Below the pieces are notes generated by a model, which was not told the DNA's origin, ran no database searches, and saw nothing but the letters and a program-made list of their open reading frames with translations. This document shows positions 23,866 through 33,559 of a stretch of DNA of 64,000 bases, one piece after another. The position numbers were made by a program, and so were the translations under genes. Location of the stretch: the NCBI GenBank assembly GCA_963729325.1, contig CAVSNS010000022.1, positions 1 through 64,000 of the forward strand. Direction: 5' to 3'. This DNA comes from JABCYV01 sp963729325. Its GTDB lineage: Bacteria; Acidobacteriota; Terriglobia; Terriglobales; Acidobacteriaceae. The stretch's first letter is position 1; the number at the start of each line of letters is the position of its first letter.

Positions 23866-24639
23866 CTACGACCCTGCCAAGCCCCCACCGTCTACGACGA
23901 GCGCAGTGCCGGTCACGAACGACGCTGCATCACTTGCCAAGTACAGCGCTGCCTGCGCAACCTCCTCCGGCTTGCCTACGCGGCCTAGAGGACGCTGGGT
24001 GGATTCTTCGAGAAAGCGCTCGATCGATTCTCCCAGTTGCTGGGCTTCGTCGCGCAGCATCGTGGTATCGGTGTCCCCGGGGCAGATGCAGTTTACGCGA
24101 ATGCTAGACGGGCCGTGGTCTATGGCCATGGCTTTAGTGAGCAACACCACTGCGCCTTTAGACGCGCAGTACACCGCCGCCTTCGGGCCGGCAACAAGTC
24201 CCCAGCCTGATGCCATATTGATGATGGAACCTCCGCCGGCCTTCTCCATGATTGGGATAACTTGGCGCGACATCAGAAAAATGGATTTTACATTGACGGC
24301 CATCACCCGGTCCCAGTCTGCTTCGCTGAGCTCGACAACGGAGGCGCGCCGGATGATCCCCGCATTGTTGAAGAGAACGTGAATCCCGCCCAGTTCTCGC
24401 GATGTATTTGCCACTACGCGCTCACAAGCGGCAAGTTTTGTAACATCGGCGGTCTGAAAGAAACCCCGACCTCCATTCTGTACGATCTCCTGGACGACCG
24501 CGTCTCCCGCCTGCTGATTCAGGTCCGCGATTGCGACCGACGCACCTTCCTGGGCAAAAAGCAGCGCCGTTGCCCGTCCTATGCCGGAAGCGCCGCCGGT
24601 GATGAGCGCGACCTTACCGTTAAGCTGTCCTCCACTCAC
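23866..24639 (-). CDS. SDR-family oxidoreductase (copy 2)
   Basis: 257 residues with TGGASGIG cofactor loop, NNAG, and the active site NMASGWGLVAG then YCASKGA. Closely resembles copy 1 (shared YCASKG, DHG..IRVNCICPGD..T.ML and VVDGGG). Its start overlaps the stop of copy 3 by 4 bp (ATGA), and copy 1 follows after 14 bp, so the three form an operon. Confidence 0.88.
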   Translation of the reverse strand: MSGGQLNGKVALITGGASGIGRATALLFAQEGASVAIADLNQQAGDAVVQEIVQNGGRGFFQTADVTKLAACERVVANTSRELGGIHVLFNNAGIIRRASVVELSEADWDRVMAVNVKSIFLMSRQVIPIMEKAGGGSIINMASGWGLVAGPKAAVYCASKGAVVLLTKAMAIDHGPSSIRVNCICPGDTDTTMLRDEAQQLGESIERFLEESTQRPLGRVGKPEEVAQAALYLASDAASFVTGTALVVDGGGLAGS

Positions 24640-25388
24640 CGGCTGGCCAGCCCTCCTGCGGTCTCCGCACCGTCAATCGTATAGACCTGCCCCGTCATGT
24701 ACGCGGCGTCGTCAGACGCCAAGAACGCGAACAGGGCCGCGATCTCCTCAGGCTGGGCGTGGCGGCGGAGAGGAATCTTGCGATTTAGCTCTTCCAGCAT
24801 CTCGTCGGTATATTCGGCACGCTGCATGGGCGTTAGCACGTATCCCGGGGCGACTGCGCAGACTCGAACTTTGGGCGCGAGTTCCAGAGCCATGGACTTG
24901 GTCAGCTCGATGACTCCAGCTTTTGTGGCGTTGTAGTCGGCATAGTAGGGCTGGCCGACGAGGCCGTTAGTCGAGGCAGTCTGAAGAATCACTCCGCTGC
25001 CACGCTCCCACATATGCCTGGCGGCGGTCTGGGCCACATAGAAGACCCCAGTCAGATTTACGGCGATGACTTTGTCCCATTCCTGGGGCGTGATGTCCAG
25101 AAAGTTATGGCGGATGCTGATGCCGGCGTTATTCACTAGCACGTCTAGGCCGCCCATCATGCGGACAGCGTCGGCAAAAGCCGCCTCAACCTGCTTAAGG
25201 TTTGAGACGTCGGCATTTAGCGTACCGGCGAGCTTCGGCAAGTGCGTCTGGATCTGCTTGAGGCCCTGAACGTCGCGGTCAAGCACACATACGACCGAGC
25301 CTTCTTCCAGAAAGCGTGCCGCAGTCGCAGCCCCAATCCCGCTTGCTCCACCCGTGATCAGGACACGCTTGCCGGTGAGCCCTCGCAT
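24636..25388 (-). CDS. SDR-family oxidoreductase (copy 3)
   Basis: 250 residues; TGGASGIG, NNAGISIRH, QTASTNGLVGQPYY with YNATKAG as active-site Tyr and Lys. More distant from copies 1 and 2 (ends IDGAETAGGLASR). First gene of the five-gene minus-strand group. Sugar- or polyol-dehydrogenase-like in style, substrate unknown. Confidence 0.88.
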   Translation of the reverse strand: MRGLTGKRVLITGGASGIGAATAARFLEEGSVVCVLDRDVQGLKQIQTHLPKLAGTLNADVSNLKQVEAAFADAVRMMGGLDVLVNNAGISIRHNFLDITPQEWDKVIAVNLTGVFYVAQTAARHMWERGSGVILQTASTNGLVGQPYYADYNATKAGVIELTKSMALELAPKVRVCAVAPGYVLTPMQRAEYTDEMLEELNRKIPLRRHAQPEEIAALFAFLASDDAAYMTGQVYTIDGAETAGGLASR

Positions 25389-25493
25389 TTGGTTTCCTTA
25401 AGACGACAAAATGGGAACTTAGAATAGACCGGCGGAGGTGATCCTGGCTAGGAGTTGAAAACCAGTTCTCGGTTCTCGGTTGCTAGTTCTCAA

Positions 25494-26648
25494 TTAGATG
25501 GGCTTGCCGCGAAAGAAGTAGACCAATTCGATGATCAGAATGATCACGACCATGAGTTCGAGCACGAAAGCTCGGCTCTGATTGAACTGATCCATCATGA
25601 AGCGGTAGAGGTCCTCGGCGGTTTGCAGTTTTTGGGTCACTAGGTCTTTATAGTCAGGGACACCGACTTTGGCCGCCGCCAGCTTGTACAGACGGGCGGA
25701 GAACATGTCACTGAGGAACTTGATGGCGTTGTCGGCGTGCTCGGTTAACTCGGTCACGTCCAGTAGAACGGTATGTAGCTTGGTGGCCGCACGTCCCAGG
25801 CGCCAACGGGACAGCATGCCAGTGCCTTTGTCGAAAGAATCGTACACACGTTCCAATTCGTGGGTCAGGAGTTCGTCGTAATGCCGGAATTCCAGCAACT
25901 GGGAATTCGCGTACTCCAATAACTGGATGGCGGTCTCCGCGCCGGCGTCAGTGTCATAGAGGAAGGCAGCATTCCAGCCGATCACGGCCAGGTCGTTAGG
26001 GTAATAAGAAATGCGTGACTGCAGAATTTCATTGCGCTCGCCGTCGGAAAGCTGAGCAGTTTCGCCACGCACAATCTGCGCGATACGCGCTCCTTGGGAG
26101 GCACACAGTTCGGCGGCGGAAGGCGAGCCAGTTATCTCGCGCACGTGGAAGATAAAGTAATCTTCGCTCAGCCAGTCCGGGTAGGGCTTGACCAGGGCAG
26201 GCGCCGCCCGCTCCAGCTTCTGGCGCGCAATGCGCGCCGCGTGGCGTTCGAAGTCCACATCTGACACCCAGCGGCTCCCCAGGAGCACCAGTGTGTCCCA
26301 GTCGCCTGAAAACGGCAGCTCGAAGACCACGCTGAGCACACCGTAGTCGTAATACTTGATCTGTCCCTGCAGTTGCTCGCCGCTTTCGAGCACCAGAGGC
26401 TCGATGGGTTCTACAACCGGGGGTCGCTGATAGCGGACGTAGCCGGGGGCCGGGTGCTTGAAGGTAGGCTGCTCCAGCGTCCGCGCCCCGAAGATTTGGC
26501 GCAACTGATCAAGCCGAATCTCCTCGCAGACGTCAAATTGGATAAGCACCAGGACCGAACCGTGGACCGACGCCTGAATGGCTGGTTCCGCCTTCGCCAC
26601 AGGCGAGACGTCGGTGACCATGAGCAAATTTTCGCTGTCCCGGATCAT
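25494..26648 (-). CDS. DUF155 / RMD1-like protein with C-terminal membrane helix
   Basis: 384 residues. The central and C-terminal part, with EYANSQLLEFRHYDELLTHE, the helical region through LYKLAAAKVG, and a final hydrophobic segment (VLELMVVIILIIELVYFF) followed by RGKPI, fits the DUF155/YagE/RMD1 family, whose yeast and human mitochondrial members anchor translation at the inner membrane. The bacterial role is unknown. The N-terminal 90 residues look less conserved. The start could be Met1 or Met10. Stands alone between the SDR group and the YdiJ-like gene. Confidence 0.65.
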   Translation of the reverse strand: MIRDSENLLMVTDVSPVAKAEPAIQASVHGSVLVLIQFDVCEEIRLDQLRQIFGARTLEQPTFKHPAPGYVRYQRPPVVEPIEPLVLESGEQLQGQIKYYDYGVLSVVFELPFSGDWDTLVLLGSRWVSDVDFERHAARIARQKLERAAPALVKPYPDWLSEDYFIFHVREITGSPSAAELCASQGARIAQIVRGETAQLSDGERNEILQSRISYYPNDLAVIGWNAAFLYDTDAGAETAIQLLEYANSQLLEFRHYDELLTHELERVYDSFDKGTGMLSRWRLGRAATKLHTVLLDVTELTEHADNAIKFLSDMFSARLYKLAAAKVGVPDYKDLVTQKLQTAEDLYRFMMDQFNQSRAFVLELMVVIILIIELVYFFRGKPI

Positions 26649-26773
26649 ATGAAAGTAAGGCCTAGGCCGAGGATGGGAGATTCCATCTCGGCCTCCCTAT
26701 TTTCCCAGAAATCAAGCCGCTCTGGGAGGCAATGCAGTAATAATAGCTAATGTATTTGTAATCAGCAGGTTGG

Positions 26774-29700
26774 CTATTCGCGATGGACGAGTGTCCACAA
26801 TATTGCCACAGCAGTCGCTACGCCCGTTAGCGCCAGACTGGTCTTTCTCATAGACTGCTTCACCTCCGCCTGCTGGTGTCGGACTCCGATGCGTTCGGGG
26901 TAAGCATTGTCAACGGGCACGGTATCTGCCCACATCGCCATCTGAACGACCTCCGCTAGGTGCAGGGCGTGGCGGTCAGTGCATTGAGCGATCTGCTCCC
27001 GGCAACTGAAGCCGTCAGCGATGATGAGGCAACCGGGCGAGGCTCTGCGAACGGCGGGTAGAAGCTCCAGTTCGCCAATCGCGACGGAGACGTCATATTT
27101 GTCTTCCTCAAAGCCAAAGGAACCTGCCATACCGCAACAGCCGGGTGCCGGCGCCTGATATTCAATGCCCATGCGCTTGAGGACCGCCTCTTCGTCACTC
27201 ATCTTCATGATCGATTTGTGATGGCAGTGGCCGTGGATCAGAGCCTTGCGGGCTAGTTGCGGCAATTCGAAATGCTTGGCCTTCTTTTCCAAAAACTCGC
27301 TGAGGAGAAACGTTTGCCGTGATAGGCCGCAGGCCCGAGCGTCATTGGGGAATAGATTTATTAGTTCGTCGCGAAAGACTGCAGCGCAACTTGGCTCCAG
27401 CACAACCATGGGGACCTCGCCTTCGATTTGCTCTGCAAGCGCATCCAAGATTTTCAGTAGCAAGGTCTTAGCACGGTCAAGCATGCCGAAATCGTACAAT
27501 GGACGCCCACAACACAGGCTTGCGGCTGGCAGCCGCACCTGAAAGCCGGCAGCTTCCAACACGTCTACTGCAGCCTTGGCTGTATCGGGCAGGAAATAGT
27601 TGTTGAATGTATCGGGCCACAACAGTACCGCGGATGCCCCAATATTCCGCGGGGGGCGGCGGGTGAACCAGTTGCGGAAGGTTTGCGGGGCAAAGGCCGG
27701 AATGTTTCTTTCCCGCGGCATGCCCACAACTAGCTTGGCAATGTCACGCAGGAATGGCAATTGCGTGGTCAGATTAGCCAAACCCGGCGCGTTCGACGCC
27801 AACCGCGCCCAGATATCGATGTTTGCGAACGCATAAGCACTGCGCGGACGTAGGCGGCCTTCGTAGTAATGAGACAGGAACTCGGCCTTATAGGTGGCCA
27901 CATCCACTCCGACGGGACAATCGCTCTTGCATCCCTTGCAGGAAAGGCAAAGGTCGAGCGAGTGCTTCACGTCTTCGTCTCGCCAGCCATCGCGGATCAC
28001 TTCGCCCTGGGTCATCTCCCACAGCAGGTGGGCGCGTCCTCGGGTGGAGTGCTCCTCTTCCTGCGTTACTCGGAAGCTTGGACACATGACGCCGCCCTCG
28101 TCGTGACGGCACTTCCCCACTCCCACGCAGCGGAGCGTGGCTTGCGCCAGGCTGCCGCGATCTTCCGGGAGTTGAAAATGGGTTTCCGGCTCCCAAGGGT
28201 GGTAGCCGGCACCCAGACGCAGGTTCTCATCCAACTTGTTAGGTTCGACCACCTTGCCGGGATTCATCCTCCAATCGGGGTCCCACAGCGCCTTGAACTC
28301 ACGGAAAGCCTGCACCAGTTCAGGGCCGAACATCTTGGGAAGCAGCTCACCGCGTGCCTGCCCATCTCCATGTTCGCCGGAAAGCGAACCTCCGTAACTC
28401 ACGACTAGATCCGCGGCCTCCTCGACGAACTTTCGATATTTCGCGATACCCTCGCTGGTGAGCAAATCAAAGTTGGTGCGGTTATGCACGCAGCCGTGGC
28501 CGAAATGGCCGTAGAGGCTCCCCCCGTAGCCATAGCTGTTCATCAACTTACGCAGATCGCGCAGGTAACGGCCTAGTTTCTCTGGTGCGACCGCGGAATC
28601 TTCCCAGCCTTCCCAGTTCGGCGCCTCCCCGGGGACGTGAGAAATTACACCGAGGCTGGATTCCCGCACTTCCCACACCCGCTTGATTTGCTGCTTGTCG
28701 GTGAAAAGGTGCATCTGTGGAGGATTTGGGCCTCGGCTCAGCGCTGCCACCAACCCGAGCGCCTGGGCTTCAGCTTCCTGCCCCGTGTTCGCGCCGAACT
28801 CGGCAAAGAGCCAGCCCCCGCCTTGGGGCAGGAGAGCTAACCCCTCGGAGTTGATGCCCCTGCGCCGGGTGTACTCGACCAGCAGGTCGTCCACTCCTTC
28901 CAGGCCGATTGGTTTATGGGCCATCACGTCGGGCACGTGGTCGGCACACTGGTAAATGTCGGGATACGCGATCAGCAGTAGCACACGTTCCGGCGGGCTC
29001 TCCACCAAACGGCATGTGGCCTCCAACACCGTCACACATGTTCCTTCCGAGCCTACTAGCGCTCGCGCGACGTGGAAGCCGTTCTCGGACAGCAGGTAAT
29101 TCAGGTTGTATCCGGAAACCCGGCGCGGAATGTTGGGATAGCGCTGGCGGACAAGTTCAGAATACTTATCCCGTAGGCTCTTCAGGCCAGCATAGATTGC
29201 TCCGCGCCGGTCGCCTTCACTAACGATTTTTTCTAACTCTGTATCGCTGGTTTGTCCTACTTTCATGCGCAGACCGTCATAGGTAAGAATTTCCAGCGCT
29301 TCGATGTTGTCGTCGGTCTTCCCCGCCATGACGGAATGCACCCCGCAGGAGTTATTACCAATCATTCCGCCGAGCGTGCAGCGATCGTGGGTGGCGGGAT
29401 CGGGACCGAACGTTAAATGATGTCTCTCAGCCGCGTTGCGGAGATGATCTAGAACCACGCCAGGTTGAACCCGGGCGATGCGGCGGGCTGGATCAATCTC
29501 CAGAATCTTCGACATGTATCGGGAGAAGTCCAGAATGACGGCCACGTTGCAGCATTGGCCAGCAAGGGATGTCCCACCGCCTCGGCACAGGATAGGAGCG
29601 CCGTATTTACAGGCAAGCGAAACCGTGGCGACGACGTCATCAGCATCTCGAGGAAGGACCACCCCGATGGGAACCTGACGATAGTTAGATCCGTCGGTTG

Positions 29701-29893
29701 CGTAGAGAGCGCGGGTGCTGCGATCGAAGCGGACCCCGCCGCGAACGTGGCGGCGCAGATCGGCCGCCAGAGCCTGGGCATCCACGTGGAGTCGCTGACC
29801 AGAGTGTCTACCGGCAACGAAGTCTGGTTGTCCAGGAAGGATTGGCGGTAGCTCGTCTGACATCTCTGCCCTCGATCTTATATGTTCAAGCAA
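26774..29893 (-). CDS. YdiJ-like FAD-linked oxidase / 4Fe-4S / CCG fusion protein
   Basis: 1039 residues. N-terminal FAD-binding type 4 domain (GGGTSLAGQCC; THDRCTLGGMIGNNSCG), FAD-oxidase C-terminal domain around GHFGHGCVHNR and SGEHGDGQARGE, then a ferredoxin-like pair of Cys groups (CVGVGKCRHDEGG and CLSCKGCKSDCPVGVD), then two CCG half-domains (LCCGRPLYDFG; APGCCGMAGSFGFEED). This layout matches the D-2-hydroxyacid dehydrogenases such as YdiJ (D-2-hydroxyglutarate dehydrogenase). Odd: the last 20 residues form a hydrophobic helix (LALTGVATAVAILWTL), suggesting a membrane tether. The true start may be Met11. Confidence 0.88.
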   Translation of the reverse strand: MLEHIRSRAEMSDELPPILPGQPDFVAGRHSGQRLHVDAQALAADLRRHVRGGVRFDRSTRALYATDGSNYRQVPIGVVLPRDADDVVATVSLACKYGAPILCRGGGTSLAGQCCNVAVILDFSRYMSKILEIDPARRIARVQPGVVLDHLRNAAERHHLTFGPDPATHDRCTLGGMIGNNSCGVHSVMAGKTDDNIEALEILTYDGLRMKVGQTSDTELEKIVSEGDRRGAIYAGLKSLRDKYSELVRQRYPNIPRRVSGYNLNYLLSENGFHVARALVGSEGTCVTVLEATCRLVESPPERVLLLIAYPDIYQCADHVPDVMAHKPIGLEGVDDLLVEYTRRRGINSEGLALLPQGGGWLFAEFGANTGQEAEAQALGLVAALSRGPNPPQMHLFTDKQQIKRVWEVRESSLGVISHVPGEAPNWEGWEDSAVAPEKLGRYLRDLRKLMNSYGYGGSLYGHFGHGCVHNRTNFDLLTSEGIAKYRKFVEEAADLVVSYGGSLSGEHGDGQARGELLPKMFGPELVQAFREFKALWDPDWRMNPGKVVEPNKLDENLRLGAGYHPWEPETHFQLPEDRGSLAQATLRCVGVGKCRHDEGGVMCPSFRVTQEEEHSTRGRAHLLWEMTQGEVIRDGWRDEDVKHSLDLCLSCKGCKSDCPVGVDVATYKAEFLSHYYEGRLRPRSAYAFANIDIWARLASNAPGLANLTTQLPFLRDIAKLVVGMPRERNIPAFAPQTFRNWFTRRPPRNIGASAVLLWPDTFNNYFLPDTAKAAVDVLEAAGFQVRLPAASLCCGRPLYDFGMLDRAKTLLLKILDALAEQIEGEVPMVVLEPSCAAVFRDELINLFPNDARACGLSRQTFLLSEFLEKKAKHFELPQLARKALIHGHCHHKSIMKMSDEEAVLKRMGIEYQAPAPGCCGMAGSFGFEEDKYDVSVAIGELELLPAVRRASPGCLIIADGFSCREQIAQCTDRHALHLAEVVQMAMWADTVPVDNAYPERIGVRHQQAEVKQSMRKTSLALTGVATAVAILWTLVHRE

Positions 29894-29938
29894 AGACGGC
29901 AGCGCTGCAAGGTATACACATTAAAGAGGGTTAGAGCC

Positions 29939-30235
29939 TCAGCTCCAAAGCCGCGTCACGTAGTCGGCCATACTCAGCGTCAGGAGAAGCAGAAGCCAGA
30001 AGACAGCTGCGACCACCACCATTTTGCTGAGTTTCTCACTGGCATATTTTACGTGCATGAAAAATAAGACCACCAGCAGGGCTTTGAACGTTGCTATTAC
30101 GAGAGCGACGACAGTATTCAGCGGCCCCAGGTCGATGAAGGACACGCCAGCGGTGATAACGGTCAGGCAAAGCAGCGTGATCCAGATGCCAAGATAAAGC
30201 TTGCTCGAAACGATGGGTTCAGACATGGCGCTCAC
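29939..30235 (-). CDS. cytochrome c oxidase subunit IV (bacterial type)
   Basis: 98 residues with three membrane helices and the family TFKALLVVLFFMHVKYASEK segment. Last gene of the oxidase operon; start overlaps the subunit III stop by 4 bp. Small accessory subunit of the caa3-type oxidase. Confidence 0.88.
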   Translation of the reverse strand: MSAMSEPIVSSKLYLGIWITLLCLTVITAGVSFIDLGPLNTVVALVIATFKALLVVLFFMHVKYASEKLSKMVVVAAVFWLLLLLTLSMADYVTRLWS

Positions 30236-30933
30236 TTTAGCGGTTTTCGATCGATCAGGTATAGCAACGGAAAAAGATAAATCCAGATAATGTCGACAAA
30301 GTGCCAGTACAGTCCGCCAATTTCAACTGGGTTGTGATACTCCGGCGTGTAGCGGCCCTTCCATGCGTAGTAAGTCAGAAATATAAAAATGCCCACCCCA
30401 ATGATCATGTGCAAGGCGTGCAGGCCGGTCATGGCGAAGTAAAGGGAGAAGAAAATCTGTTCGTGTGAGGGGTCAATCCTGATCTGCGGATATTCCCTTA
30501 TCAGATCGTCCGCACTAAAGGAGGACCCGGGGATGTGGTGCTCCTGAAACTTCGTATACCACTCCACGCCTTTAATTCCCAGAAATGCCAGTCCGAAAAC
30601 AATCGTCAGCAATAAAAGAATGACTAACAACTTTCGTTTGCCCATCTGCGCCGCCCTTACGCCAAGCGCGACGGTCAAACTGCTGCAAATCAATACCGCG
30701 GTGTTGATCGTGCCCAACCAGATATCGAGGCTGCGGCTGCCGGCGGCAAACTCATTGAAGTACCAGTAGCGATAGATGAGGTAGGCGCAAAACATCCCAC
30801 CGAAAAACATGACTTCGGTCGCCAGGAAGACCCACATGCCGAGCGAGGAAGCCTGACGCTGCTGCTCCATGTCGGCGAAGTGGTGCCGCAATGCAGGATT
30901 ATGTTGTTCAACGGCAATCGGGCTATGGCTCAA
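30232..30933 (-). CDS. ctaE: cytochrome c oxidase subunit III
   Basis: 233 residues from a TTG start at 30933. This start lies inside coxA (11-bp overlap) and is supported by a strong GAGGAGG ribosome site six bases upstream; the alternative ATG at 30870 has nothing comparable. Seven-helix subunit with LGMWVFLATEVMFFGGMFCA, the helix containing the conserved Glu, and the ending LYWHFVDIIWIYLFPLLYL. Subunit III of the heme-copper oxidase; it stabilises proton uptake to subunit I. Confidence 0.88.
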   Translation of the reverse strand: MSHSPIAVEQHNPALRHHFADMEQQRQASSLGMWVFLATEVMFFGGMFCAYLIYRYWYFNEFAAGSRSLDIWLGTINTAVLICSSLTVALGVRAAQMGKRKLLVILLLLTIVFGLAFLGIKGVEWYTKFQEHHIPGSSFSADDLIREYPQIRIDPSHEQIFFSLYFAMTGLHALHMIIGVGIFIFLTYYAWKGRYTPEYHNPVEIGGLYWHFVDIIWIYLFPLLYLIDRKPLK

Positions 30934-32557
30934 CCGACGCCTCCTCGGGAGCTGGGATATGCGCGTAGTCGTAAGCTTCCCATGTGACCTCTGGAGTCCG
31001 CTCGAAATTGAACGTGGGCGGAGGCGAAGTGGTCGTCCACTCCAAGCCTGAAGCGCCCCAGGGATTGTCCTCCGCAATTTTCCCGTAGCGCATGGACCAC
31101 AAAAAATAAACCATGGGCAGGAGGTACCCGACCGCCAAAATGGTTGAGCCCGCCGTCGAAAGCACGTTCAGCACCTGAAACTCCGGCGGATATTGCCAGT
31201 AGCGGCGCGGCATTCCGAGGTATCCGAGAATGAACTGTGGAAAGAATGTGAGATTGAAGCCGATGAATACGATCATAGCCGCCAGTTTGCCCCAGAACTC
31301 GGGATACATGCGGCCGGAAATCTTGGGCCACCAGAAATGCATTCCGCCCAGATAGCCCATGACCGCGCCGCCCACCATGATGTAGTGGAAATGGGCAATC
31401 ACGAAATAAGTGTCGGTAACGTGAACATCAATGCCCAGCGCCGCCAGGAATAGTCCGGTCAGTCCTCCCATAGTGAACAGGCCGATGAATCCGAAGGCAT
31501 ACAGCATGGGGGTGGAAAACGAAATCGAGCCCTTGTACATGGTCGCGGTCCAGTTGAACACCTTGATGGCCGAGGGCACCGCAACCAGGTAGCTGAGGAT
31601 GGAGAAAATCAGTGCCGAATAGAGAGAGATTCCGGCCACGAACATATGGTGCGCCCAAACCAGAAAACCAAACACCGCAATCGCGATACTCGACATGGCG
31701 ACAAACTTGTATCCGAAGATGCGTTTGCGCGAGAAGCAGGGTACGATCTCCGTGACTACGCCCATGGCGGGCAGGATCATGATGTAAACCGCGGGATGGG
31801 AGTAGAACCAGAACAGATGCTGAAATAACAACGGATCGCCACCACGCGTTGGGTCGAAAATTCCCAGATGCAACGCCCGTTCCAATACAACCAGGAGCAA
31901 TGTCACGGCGAGCACTGGCGTGCCCAATAGCTGAATGATGCTGGTGGCATAGTGGGCCCAGATGAACAGTGGCAAGCGGGACCAGGTCATCCCGGGGGCC
32001 CGCATGCGGTGAATCGTCACCACGAAATTCAGCCCGGTCAGGATCGATGAAAATCCCGAGACAAAGATGGCAAGTCCCGCTTCAACCACCTTGGTATTGC
32101 TGAACGCAGTGCTGAAGGGCGTGTAGAACGTCCAGCCGGTGTCCGCTCCCCCAGTCAAAATGCAATGCAGCATCATGACACCGGCAATGATGTAGAGATA
32201 CCAGCTCAGCAAATTGATGCGAGGGAAGGCGAGGTCGCGGGCGCCGATCATCAGCGGCACCAGGAAATTTCCCAACACAGCGGGGATAGATGGGATCAGG
32301 AAGAAGAACACCATGACCTGTCCATGCATGGTGAACAGCTTGTTGTAGGTGTCCGCCTGCACCAGATCTCCCGCCGGGGTCAAAAGTTCCAGCCGGATCA
32401 GTAGTGCAAAGAAGCCTCCGATAAAGAAGAAGAAGGTGATCGACAGCAGGTAAAGCAGCGCAATGCGCTTGTGGTCTGTGGTCAGCAGCCACGACCTGAT
32501 GCCGTACTCCCGATTGAGGTAGTTCTCGCGTTCGGCGGTGATTGCAGCGGTAGCCAT
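30923..32557 (-). CDS. ctaD: cytochrome c oxidase subunit I (A2-type heme-copper oxidase)
   Basis: 544 residues, 12 helices expected. Seen: FTMHGQVMVFFF near the N-terminus (low-spin heme ligand), the active-site helix FYSHPAVYIMILPAMG (about residues 249-264) and HFHYIMVGG with the binuclear-centre histidines. The channel motif reads YSHPAVY in place of HPEVY, the pattern of the A2 subfamily of caa3 oxidases in which a Tyr-Ser pair replaces the Glu. Reduces oxygen and pumps protons. Two bp after coxB. Confidence 0.95.
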   Translation of the reverse strand: MATAAITAERENYLNREYGIRSWLLTTDHKRIALLYLLSITFFFFIGGFFALLIRLELLTPAGDLVQADTYNKLFTMHGQVMVFFFLIPSIPAVLGNFLVPLMIGARDLAFPRINLLSWYLYIIAGVMMLHCILTGGADTGWTFYTPFSTAFSNTKVVEAGLAIFVSGFSSILTGLNFVVTIHRMRAPGMTWSRLPLFIWAHYATSIIQLLGTPVLAVTLLLVVLERALHLGIFDPTRGGDPLLFQHLFWFYSHPAVYIMILPAMGVVTEIVPCFSRKRIFGYKFVAMSSIAIAVFGFLVWAHHMFVAGISLYSALIFSILSYLVAVPSAIKVFNWTATMYKGSISFSTPMLYAFGFIGLFTMGGLTGLFLAALGIDVHVTDTYFVIAHFHYIMVGGAVMGYLGGMHFWWPKISGRMYPEFWGKLAAMIVFIGFNLTFFPQFILGYLGMPRRYWQYPPEFQVLNVLSTAGSTILAVGYLLPMVYFLWSMRYGKIAEDNPWGASGLEWTTTSPPPTFNFERTPEVTWEAYDYAHIPAPEEASVEP

Positions 32558-32559
32558 TG

Positions 32560-33555
32560 CTATTGCACCTTTGGTTCCTGCGACTTCGTACTGGGCACCA
32601 GCGAAGGAGTGCCAGCCGAGCCCGATGGAGGCTGGTTGAGCGACTTAATGTATGCAACCAGCGCACTCAACTGCTCTTCACTGACCAGTCCCTGAAATAC
32701 CGGCATAATGGGCTTGAATCCGGAGACAACTTTGGCCGCGGGGCTCAAAATGGACTCGCGAATATAGTTTTCATCGGCGATCACGGTCCGACCGTCTTCC
32801 AGTTGCACCCGCTTGCCAAAGAGTCCCACCAGATTCGGGCCGCGACCCTGGGTGTCGGACCGGTGACAAGTGGAGCAGCCAAGCTGCTGAAAGATGCTCT
32901 CTCCATTAGAGGCCAGCGATCCCATGGCTCCGCCTCCACCCATCCAGGCTTCGTACTGCGCCGGCTCCATCACCACGACTTGTCCAATCATGCCGGAGTG
33001 CATGGTGCCGCAATATTCCGCGCAAAACAGGTGATAGGTGCCGGCCTTAGTAGCATGAAACCACGCAGTGGTGTAGCGGCCAGGAAGGACATCCTGCTTG
33101 ATGCGGAAAGCGGGAACGTAGAAGCTGTGGATCACGTCCTGCGAAGTCATGATCATCTTTACATCGCGGCCTACGGGCACATGCAGTTCGTTAATCTCAC
33201 GCGGACCCTCTTCGTGCTGCAGCTTCCACATCCATTGCTTAGCTACGACATAAATTTCTGTAGCGCCCCGAGGCGGGGTGCGCTCGTTGAAATAGATGAC
33301 AGCGCCCCAGACAAAAATGACCATGAAAATGCAGAGGGGAATCACTGACCAGGTCAATTCCAAGGGAGTAGAACCCTCAATCTGCTCAGCGTTGATACCT
33401 TTGCGACGACGGAATCGGGTCGCAAATATCAAAATCATGACGAAGATCGATACGCTCACGAAAGCGCCGAGCGCCACGAGAAAAATGTAGAGCGCGTCGA
33501 CGCTTCCGGCGGTGGTGGAGGCCCTGACAGGCCAAAGTGGAAAAGTGTCGTGCAT
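32560..33555 (-). CDS. ctaC: cytochrome c oxidase subunit II with fused cytochrome c (caa3)
   Basis: 331 residues. Two N-terminal membrane helices, a CuA domain with CAEYCGTMHSGM copper ligands, and a fused C-terminal class I cytochrome c with CSTCH (about residues 225-229) and distal Met in KPIMPVF. This fusion defines the caa3-type oxidase: electrons from ACIII enter through the tethered heme. Starts 4 bp after the inferred end of the Sco-like gene. Confidence 0.95.
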   Translation of the reverse strand: MHDTFPLWPVRASTTAGSVDALYIFLVALGAFVSVSIFVMILIFATRFRRRKGINAEQIEGSTPLELTWSVIPLCIFMVIFVWGAVIYFNERTPPRGATEIYVVAKQWMWKLQHEEGPREINELHVPVGRDVKMIMTSQDVIHSFYVPAFRIKQDVLPGRYTTAWFHATKAGTYHLFCAEYCGTMHSGMIGQVVVMEPAQYEAWMGGGGAMGSLASNGESIFQQLGCSTCHRSDTQGRGPNLVGLFGKRVQLEDGRTVIADENYIRESILSPAAKVVSGFKPIMPVFQGLVSEEQLSALVAYIKSLNQPPSGSAGTPSLVPSTKSQEPKVQ

Positions 33556-33559
33556 GAAA

